Positions 32,313 through 37,345 of a stretch of DNA of 37,345 nt are shown here, piece after piece. How positions within the stretch are numbered: position 1 is the stretch's first letter; each line of letters starts with the position of its first letter. This DNA is from Elusimicrobia bacterium GWC2_64_44 (GTDB lineage Bacteria > Elusimicrobiota > Elusimicrobia > Elusimicrobiales > UBA9959). A program made the translations under genes and the position numbers. The notes beneath the pieces were generated by a model that saw nothing but the letters and a program-made list of their open reading frames with translations, did no database searches and had not been told where the DNA came from. The DNA is taken from positions 1-37,345 of the forward strand of contig MGUG01000034.1 of NCBI GenBank assembly GCA_001799845.1, written 5' to 3'.

Positions 32313-32645
32313 GTGATAAAAGATACCCTTTCCAAGATAGAGTCCGCCATCGCCAAGATAAACGCCGGCGCTTCGTCCGACAAAACGGAGCTGGTGGCGC
32401 TGCTCGGCAAGCTGAAGGCCGAGCTGGCCGAGCTTCCCGAGTCCCGCATGGACGAGGCGCGCAGCATCGGCTACTTCACCGAGGCCGCGGCGCACGAGGT
32501 GACGCGCGCCGACGCCAGCATGCAGCTGAAGAACCTTTCCATCTCCGGCATCTCCTACGCCGTGAAAGGCTTCGAGGTGTCCCACCCGCAGATAGTCGCC
32601 GTCGCCAACGAGATCTGTATGATACTGGCCCGCATGGGCATCTGA
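32313..32645 (+). CDS. Small DUF4404-like protein
   Basis: 110 residues from GTG 32313, which has a GGAGG site 4 bases away; the same frame opens at TTG 32280 but without a binding site and inside the promoter. The N-terminal half is a charged helix (IKDTLSKIESAIAKINAG and KTELVALLGKLKAELAEL), and the C-terminus reads VKGFEVSHPQIVAVANEICMILARMGI, which matches the DUF4404 end (FE..HP... MGI). No membrane segment or signal is seen; probably cytosolic, function unknown. It is 32 bp before the oligopeptidase gene. Confidence 0.85.
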   Translation: MIKDTLSKIESAIAKINAGASSDKTELVALLGKLKAELAELPESRMDEARSIGYFTEAAAHEVTRADASMQLKNLSISGISYAVKGFEVSHPQIVAVANEICMILARMGI

Positions 32646-32677
32646 GCGGCGTTCCGAAAAATAGAGACGGGGGGCGC

Positions 32678-34777
32678 ATGAACTACGTTCTGCTCGCTGG
32701 GTTCGTCCTTACTGCTATGACTGCCATTAACTTCGCGGCGGAGCCGCCGCGGGCCGCGAAAATACCCTACAAGCTGGAGAAGCACGGGCATGTCCGGACG
32801 GACGACTATTACTGGCTGAAGGACCGCAAGACCCCGGAGGTCCTGGCGTACCTGACGGCGGAGAACGCCTACGCCGCGGCCGCCATGAAGCACACCGAAA
32901 AGCTGCAGGAAAAGCTCTTCGCGGAGATGAAGGGCCGCATCAAGCAGGACGATTCCACCGTGCCGTTCAAGTACGGGGACTATTACTATTATAAGACCTA
33001 TAAGACGGGGAGCGAGTATCCCGTCTTCGCCCGCAAGAAGGGCTCGCCTACGGGCAGGGAGGAGGTCCTCCTCGACGTGAACGCGCTGGCCAAGGGCAAG
33101 GCTTTTTGTTCCGTACAGTTCCCCGAGGTGCGGCCGGACCACAAGATGATCGCGTACGCTATGGACACCGGCGGCCGCCGCTTCTACGACATCTATTTCA
33201 AGGACCTGGAAACCGGCAAAACGCTGAAGGAAAGGATAGCGAAGACCGCCGGCGACATGACCTGGGCCAACGACAATAAAACCCTGGTCTACGTGAAGCA
33301 GAACCCGGAGACGCTGCGCTGGGAGCGGGTCCTGGCGCACGAGCTGGGCGCCGCGGCCGACCGCGAAGTGTATTTTGAGGCCGACGAGACGTTCGAGGTG
33401 GGCGTCTCCAAGTCCAATACCGACAGGTACATCTTCCTGCGCTCCGGCTCGACCCTGTCGACCGAGTACCGCCTGATCGACGCGGACGCCCCGGCGGCGG
33501 CGCCGGTAGTTTTCCAGGCGCGGCGGCCCGGGCTGGAATACGACGTGGAGGACGGCGGCGGCAAGTTTTACGTCCTCAACAACGACCGCGCCCGCAACTT
33601 TAAAGTTTCGGTCTGTTTCTCGTCCGCCACCGGCAGCGAGGCCTGGGTGGATATCGTCCCCCACCGCGAGGACACGCTGGTGGAGTATATCGACGTGTTC
33701 GAGGACTGGCTGGTGCTGAAGGAGCGGGCCAACGCGCTGGGCCGCTTTCATATTTTCAGCCGGGCCGACGGCGCGGAGAGCTGGATAGACTTCGACGAGC
33801 CCGCCTACATGACGGAGCTGGGCGATAACCTGGAATACAAGACCGGCACGCTGCGCGTGACCTACGAGTCGCTGACCACGCCGGATTCGGTCTACGACAT
33901 CGACCTGGCCACCAGGGCGAAGAAGCTGCTGAAGCGGCAGGAAGTGCTGGGCGGCTTCAAGCCGGAGGAGTACGCGGCGGAGCGGCTGTGGGTACAGGCC
34001 CGCGACGGGGAGCGGGTGCCGGTTTCCTTAGTCTACAAGAGGACCCTTGACCTGAAGAGCGGCCGCAACCCGCTGCATATCTATTCCTACGGTTCCTACG
34101 GCTACAGCTCCGACCCCTATTTCAGCTCGCTGCGGCTTTCGCTGCTGGACCGCGGCTTCATCTGCGCGATCCCTCACATCCGCGGCGGCTCGGAGATGGG
34201 CCGGCGCTGGTACGAGGACGGCCGGCAGCTGAAGAAGAAAAACACCTTTTACGATTTCATCGACGCGACGAAGTTCCTGATAGAGCGGGGCTACACTTCG
34301 CCGGAACATGTCTACGCCGAGGGCGGCTCCGCCGGCGGGCTGCTGGTGGGCGCGGTGGCCAACCTGGCCCCGGAGCTGTACCACGGCATACTGGCCGGGG
34401 TGCCTTTCGTCGACGTGGTCACGACGATGCTGGACCCGGACATCCCGCTGACCACGGGCGAGTACGACGAGTGGGGCAACCCGAACGTCAAAGAGAATTA
34501 CGACTACATCCTGTCGTATTCCCCCTACGACAACGTGGAGCGGAAGGCTTACCCGAACCTGCTCATCACGACGGGGCTGAACGATTCGCAGGTGCAGTAC
34601 TGGGAGCCGGCCAAGTGGGCGGCCAAGCTGCGGGACCTCAAGACGGATAAGAACCTGGTGCTGCTGAAGACGGACATGGACACGGGGCACGGCGGCAAAT
34701 CGGGCCGTTTCGAGTCGCTGAAGCTGGCGGCGCTGGAATACGCTTTCATGCTGGACCTGGAAGGGATCAGGGAGTGA
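32678..34777 (+). CDS. ptrB: Oligopeptidase B (prolyl oligopeptidase family S9A)
   Basis: 699 residues from ATG 32678. The N-terminus MNYVLLAGFVLTAMTAINFAAE looks like a signal peptide, although oligopeptidase B is normally cytosolic. A seven-bladed propeller (about 75-400) is followed by the alpha/beta hydrolase domain with GGSAGGLL (nucleophile Ser about 550), TTGLNDSQVQYWEP (Asp about 633) and TDMDTGHGGKSGR (His about 670). PFVDVVTTMLDPDIPLTTGEYDEWGNP is a hallmark of PtrB. It cuts peptides after Lys and Arg. A G-rich stretch (GACGGGGGGC) serves as the ribosome site. It shares GTGA with the next gene. Confidence 0.95.
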   Translation: MNYVLLAGFVLTAMTAINFAAEPPRAAKIPYKLEKHGHVRTDDYYWLKDRKTPEVLAYLTAENAYAAAAMKHTEKLQEKLFAEMKGRIKQDDSTVPFKYGDYYYYKTYKTGSEYPVFARKKGSPTGREEVLLDVNALAKGKAFCSVQFPEVRPDHKMIAYAMDTGGRRFYDIYFKDLETGKTLKERIAKTAGDMTWANDNKTLVYVKQNPETLRWERVLAHELGAAADREVYFEADETFEVGVSKSNTDRYIFLRSGSTLSTEYRLIDADAPAAAPVVFQARRPGLEYDVEDGGGKFYVLNNDRARNFKVSVCFSSATGSEAWVDIVPHREDTLVEYIDVFEDWLVLKERANALGRFHIFSRADGAESWIDFDEPAYMTELGDNLEYKTGTLRVTYESLTTPDSVYDIDLATRAKKLLKRQEVLGGFKPEEYAAERLWVQARDGERVPVSLVYKRTLDLKSGRNPLHIYSYGSYGYSSDPYFSSLRLSLLDRGFICAIPHIRGGSEMGRRWYEDGRQLKKKNTFYDFIDATKFLIERGYTSPEHVYAEGGSAGGLLVGAVANLAPELYHGILAGVPFVDVVTTMLDPDIPLTTGEYDEWGNPNVKENYDYILSYSPYDNVERKAYPNLLITTGLNDSQVQYWEPAKWAAKLRDLKTDKNLVLLKTDMDTGHGGKSGRFESLKLAALEYAFMLDLEGIRE

Positions 34778-34968
34778 AGCTTTCCGAAGTAAAGAAGCGC
34801 AACCGGATACTCGGCATCATCGGGGCGGCGCTGCTCTTCCAGGCGGGCGGCCTTGACCCCTGGCTGCGCAGCGTCGGCGGCACCGCGTTCTCCTTCGCGG
34901 TCCTGATAGTCCTCTTCGTCCTGGCCCCCCTCCTCATCGAATTCCTCGAGCGCAAGTTCACGAAATAA
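34774..34968 (+). CDS. Small two-segment membrane protein
   Basis: 64 residues starting at GTG 34774, which overlaps the ptrB TGA (GTGA) so translation is coupled. A charged N-terminus (KLSEVKKRNR) is followed by a hydrophobic segment (about 13-24, ILGIIGAALLF) and a longer one (about 37-54, FSFAVLIVLFVLAPLLIEF), then a basic end (ERKFTK). No family is recognised. The coupling suggests a partner for the peptidase or simply a hitch-hiking gene. Confidence 0.7.
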   Translation: MKLSEVKKRNRILGIIGAALLFQAGGLDPWLRSVGGTAFSFAVLIVLFVLAPLLIEFLERKFTK

Positions 34969-35182
34969 CCGCAGGCACATTCCCCGCTCGCTCATAAGCG
35001 GGCGCGGCAGAAGAGGGCCTGCGGACCTCCGCCGGCTCAGAACGAAGACCTGTCGCTTCGCTCCATCCGTCGCGCACACAGTGCGCTCCTCAAACAGTCT
35101 TCGCCGCCGCCTTAATGATAGGCGGTCCGCTCCGGTCCTTGGCCCTGCGCCCTAAAATCGCTCGCGGAGAATGTGCCTGCGG
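34969..35182. repeat. 214-bp inverted-repeat element, intergenic, copy 2 of the palindromic family
   Basis: Bounded by a 14-bp perfect inverted repeat, CCGCAGGCACATTC (34969-34982) and GAATGTGCCTGCGG (35169-35182), extended by 4 further pairs after one mismatch. Inside are the palindrome GCGCAC-ACA-GTGCGC (35072-35086), a CGAAGAC/GTCTTCG pair and a CCCGCT/AGCGGG hairpin. It starts at the stop of the small membrane gene and lies between convergent genes, like copy 1 at 12261-12364. No reading frame with coding character is seen here or in the remaining 75 bases to 35257. Confidence 0.6.
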
Positions 35183-35257
35183 CTGCGCCCTCCCCAAAGT
35201 CGCACGGAACCCCTCCCCGGCTATGCCCTGGAAAGTACTGCTGACGAAGAAAATTTC

Positions 35258-36349
35258 CTACTTGAACAGTTTACCGGAGAGGGCGAAGATCTCGGGCGGG
35301 ACGCCGAGGTGCTGTTTGAGGAGCACGTCGCGGTCGAGCGGGTTGCGGGTGAAGATTATTTTCAGCAGCGTCCGCGGCGGGACGCGCCGGTAGTAACGGG
35401 CCGGGGAGATGAGCGGGGTGTTGATGAGCGGGAAATCGGAGCCGTACATGAGGCGGCCGGAGAATTCGGGGCGCGTCAGGGCCTCTTCGAGGTAGCGGGG
35501 TTTGTTGGCCTGGGTCAGGGAGGAGATGTCGGAGTAAAGGTCGGGGAATTCCTTCATCAGGCGCGCCAGGCGGTCGGTGCTCCGCTCTCCGTCGTAAACC
35601 CCGGTGGAGGCGATATGCGGCGCGATGACGGTCACGCCGAGCTTGAGCGGCAGGCGCAGGCGCTCCGGGTCGCCCAGTTCGTCGCGCGCGGCGGAGAAAG
35701 AGCGCTCCTGCCCCGCGTGCGTCAGCAGCGGCAGGCCGAGGCGTACCAGTTCTTTGTAGAAGGGCGCGAGGGCAGGGTCGGCCGGGTCTATCCCCATTAT
35801 GGAGGGGATCCATTTTAGCAGGACCGCGCCTTGCTCTTTCGCGCGGCGGAGCCTCGCCAGCGCGTCTTTACGGTAGGGATTTACGGACGCGCCGAACAGG
35901 AGGTTCGGGTGGCGGGCCGCGGCGGCCGCTGCGAACTCGTTGGGCACGTAAACTTCGGTGCGGGCAGCGTCCAGCTCGCCGCCCGGGCCTATCGCCCCGT
36001 CCAGCGCCAGGATGACCACTTTATTCACGAAGCGGCTTCTTTCCGCCATTTCCGAAATGCGGGCCGGGAGGAGGTCGTCCCCGTGCTTTTCCAGTTCCGC
36101 GGCTGTCACCCCGAAAGCGCGCAGGTACAGGGCGAAGCGCGGGCCGCGGCGCAGCCGTTCTGAGACCAGGGCGCCGCTGCCGCCGGCGCCTATCCCCGCT
36201 ACGTGGCAATGCATATCCGTAATGCCGGCCGGCGCTTCTCTCACGGGAAGGTAAGGGCCAAGGTAAGCCGCGGCGTAAGCGGCCGCCAGCAGGGCGGCGG
36301 AGAGCGCGGCGGCGGTGAAAAGGGTCTTTTTGGAAGCGGTGAGTCGCAT
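35258..36349 (-). CDS. Membrane-anchored amidohydrolase (amidohydrolase_2-like)
   Basis: 363 residues. An N-terminal anchor (about 10-30, FTAAALSAALLAAAYAAAYL) precedes a metal-dependent TIM-barrel hydrolase. Metal-binding motifs: DMHCHV (H47 and H49), LLKWIPS (Lys), LLTHAGQE (His), VIAPHIAS (His) and YGSDFPLIN (Asp near 301). These match the amidohydrolase_2 family of decarboxylases and hydrolases; the substrate cannot be told. The position of the anchor suggests periplasmic action, unusual for the family. The start has no clear ribosome site, and a small CAAGC/GCTTG hairpin lies just upstream (36359-36372). Confidence 0.88.
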   Translation of the reverse strand: MRLTASKKTLFTAAALSAALLAAAYAAAYLGPYLPVREAPAGITDMHCHVAGIGAGGSGALVSERLRRGPRFALYLRAFGVTAAELEKHGDDLLPARISEMAERSRFVNKVVILALDGAIGPGGELDAARTEVYVPNEFAAAAAARHPNLLFGASVNPYRKDALARLRRAKEQGAVLLKWIPSIMGIDPADPALAPFYKELVRLGLPLLTHAGQERSFSAARDELGDPERLRLPLKLGVTVIAPHIASTGVYDGERSTDRLARLMKEFPDLYSDISSLTQANKPRYLEEALTRPEFSGRLMYGSDFPLINTPLISPARYYRRVPPRTLLKIIFTRNPLDRDVLLKQHLGVPPEIFALSGKLFK

Positions 36350-36453
36350 AAGCCGGGCAAGCCCCCGCTTGTAAGGCTTCAGGGGGGCGGCGGATAGTAT
36401 ACCTAAATCCGCGGCAGCGGTTTTTGGGGGCGTTCCGGGGCGCTTTTAATTCA

Positions 36454-36483
36454 TTGCCCACGCCCCCCCCCATTTTGTATTAT
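36454..36483 (+). promoter_or_regulatory. Candidate ppdK promoter with a poly-C spacer
   Basis: TTGCCC (36454-36459), 18 bases, and TATTAT (36478-36483). The boxes match 4 and 5 of 6. The spacer contains nine consecutive C (36463-36471), whose length change would alter box spacing. Confidence 0.5.
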
Positions 36484-36558
36484 TAAGGAAAGCCCCCCCA
36501 AAGGGTTTCCGCCCGCACCCGCGGGCCAGATGGTAAACGACAACAGGAGCTCAAGATT

Positions 36559-37345
36559 ATGCCCAAGACGGCTGTTAAATCCAAAGCGAAGTCCACGAAT
36601 CCCGCGAAAATTTCCAAGAAGATGATCTACTTCTTCGGCGGCGGCAAAGCCGACGGCAAGGAGTCCATGAAGAACCTGCTCGGCGGCAAGGGCGCAAACC
36701 TCGCCGAGATGGCCGGACACCCCTCCCTGCGCCTGCCCGTTCCCCCGGGCTTCACGCTGACCACCGAGATCTGCACCTACTACTGGGGCAACAAGCGCTC
36801 CTACCCGAAGGGCCTCACCCAGGAAGTGGAAAAGAACATCCGCAAGGTGGAAGAGCTGACCGGCAAAAAGTTCGGCGACGCGAAGAACCCCCTGCTGCTG
36901 TCCATCCGCTCCGGCGCCCGCAAGTCCATGCCGGGCATGATGGAAACCATCCTTAACTGCGGCCTGACCTCCGCCACGATCCCGGGCCTTATCGAACTCA
37001 CCAAGAACCCCCGCTTCGTATACGACTCCTACCGCCGCCTGATCATGATGTACGCCGACGTCGTCATGGAGAAGGCCGCCGGCATCGAAGTGGAAGACAA
37101 CCGCGGCGTGCGCAAGCAGCTCGAGCACCTCATGGAGACCATGAAGAAGGCCCGCGGCGCCAAGTCCGACACCGACCTGAGCGCGGACGACCTGAAGACC
37201 CTGGCCGAGCAGTTCAAGGCCAAGGTGAAGGAAGTCATCGGCAAAGAATTCCCGGATAACCACATGGACCAGCTGTGGGGCTCCATCGGCGCCGTGTTCG
37301 CCTCCTGGATGGGCAACAAGGCCGTGCAGTACCGCAAGATCGAAG
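36559..37345 (+). CDS. ppdK: Pyruvate phosphate dikinase, N-terminal part (cut by window edge)
   Basis: 262 codons before the window ends; the gene has no stop here. After a Lys-rich start (MPKTAVKSKAKSTNPAKISKK) the sequence shows the PPDK N-domain: YFFGGGKADGK, LLGGKGANLAEMA, LPVPPGFTLTTEICTYYW, and then LLLSIRSGARKSMPGMMETILNCGL, which holds the nucleotide-binding SIRSGA motif. It interconverts pyruvate, ATP and phosphate with PEP, AMP and pyrophosphate. It has an ACAGGAGC site 8 bases upstream of ATG 36559. The short basic extension at the start is not part of the usual core. PEP-pyruvate cycling by PPDK suits fermentative anaerobes. Confidence 0.96.
   Translation, partial: MPKTAVKSKAKSTNPAKISKKMIYFFGGGKADGKESMKNLLGGKGANLAEMAGHPSLRLPVPPGFTLTTEICTYYWGNKRSYPKGLTQEVEKNIRKVEELTGKKFGDAKNPLLLSIRSGARKSMPGMMETILNCGLTSATIPGLIELTKNPRFVYDSYRRLIMMYADVVMEKAAGIEVEDNRGVRKQLEHLMETMKKARGAKSDTDLSADDLKTLAEQFKAKVKEVIGKEFPDNHMDQLWGSIGAVFASWMGNKAVQYRKIE

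Noticed and set aside
36350-36430. Promoter for the amidohydrolase (TATACT on the minus strand)
   Set aside because: No acceptable -35 box at 16-18 bases and no extended -10, so it is not listed.

Overview
The window is dense, GC-rich bacterial chromosome with 31 protein-coding genes, two of them cut by the window edges. No tRNA, rRNA, transposase, integrase or CRISPR array is visible. The cell is a diderm (Gram-negative): there is a LolA lipoprotein carrier, several signal-peptide proteins that look like outer-membrane barrels, and a lipobox lipoprotein. Dense eukaryote-like Ser/Thr signalling, a TPR-tailed DUF2723 transferase, a MerR-type helix-turn-helix fused to a receiver, and pyruvate phosphate dikinase together suggest a lineage such as Elusimicrobiota. 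That placement is an inference from gene content, not a proven assignment.

Layout. (1) 1-549: the start of groL and all of groES, read leftwards from a TTGACA/TAAACT promoter whose two boxes are each overlapped by a CIRCE-like HrcA operator. (2) 559-7996: a leftward signalling operon in the order receiver-GGDEF protein, membrane Ser/Thr kinase, CHASE2-Ser/Thr kinase, PP2C phosphatase, FHA protein, terminator. A helix-turn-helix/receiver regulator (8213) is divergent from it, and both sides have promoters in the shared 216-bp gap. (3) 8880-12244: a palindrome, a good sigma70-type promoter, a leader hairpin, then a TPR protein and a DUF2723 glycosyltransferase-like membrane protein. (4) 12409-20903: a compact leftward operon rpsO-pnp-accB-wHTH-ftsK-lolA-pgsA-pgpA-secreted protein, covering translation, RNA decay, fatty-acid synthesis, chromosome translocation, envelope lipoprotein transport and phosphatidylglycerol synthesis; it ends in a bidirectional terminator. 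(5) 20910-26468: a leftward three-gene envelope operon of unknown function (predicted barrel, NTF2-like exported protein, large helical exported protein with a C-terminal NTF2-like domain). (6) 26595-29264: glutamine synthetase-family enzyme and an M23 peptidase, rightward. (7) 29272-32209: RMD1/DUF155-like protein, thioredoxin-fold lipoprotein and CinA, leftward. (8) 32261-34968: DUF4404-like small protein, oligopeptidase B with an apparent signal peptide, and a small membrane protein, rightward. (9) 34969-36349: a 214-bp inverted-repeat element and a membrane-anchored amidohydrolase. (10) 36454-end: the start of pyruvate phosphate dikinase.

The most interesting points are the two-kinase/CHASE2/PP2C/FHA/GGDEF cassette facing a helix-turn-helix/receiver regulator, the doubly CIRCE-clamped groES promoter, a leader hairpin whose C-rich loop nearly complements the 3' UTR of the preceding gene, and two related palindromic elements that both lie between convergent genes.
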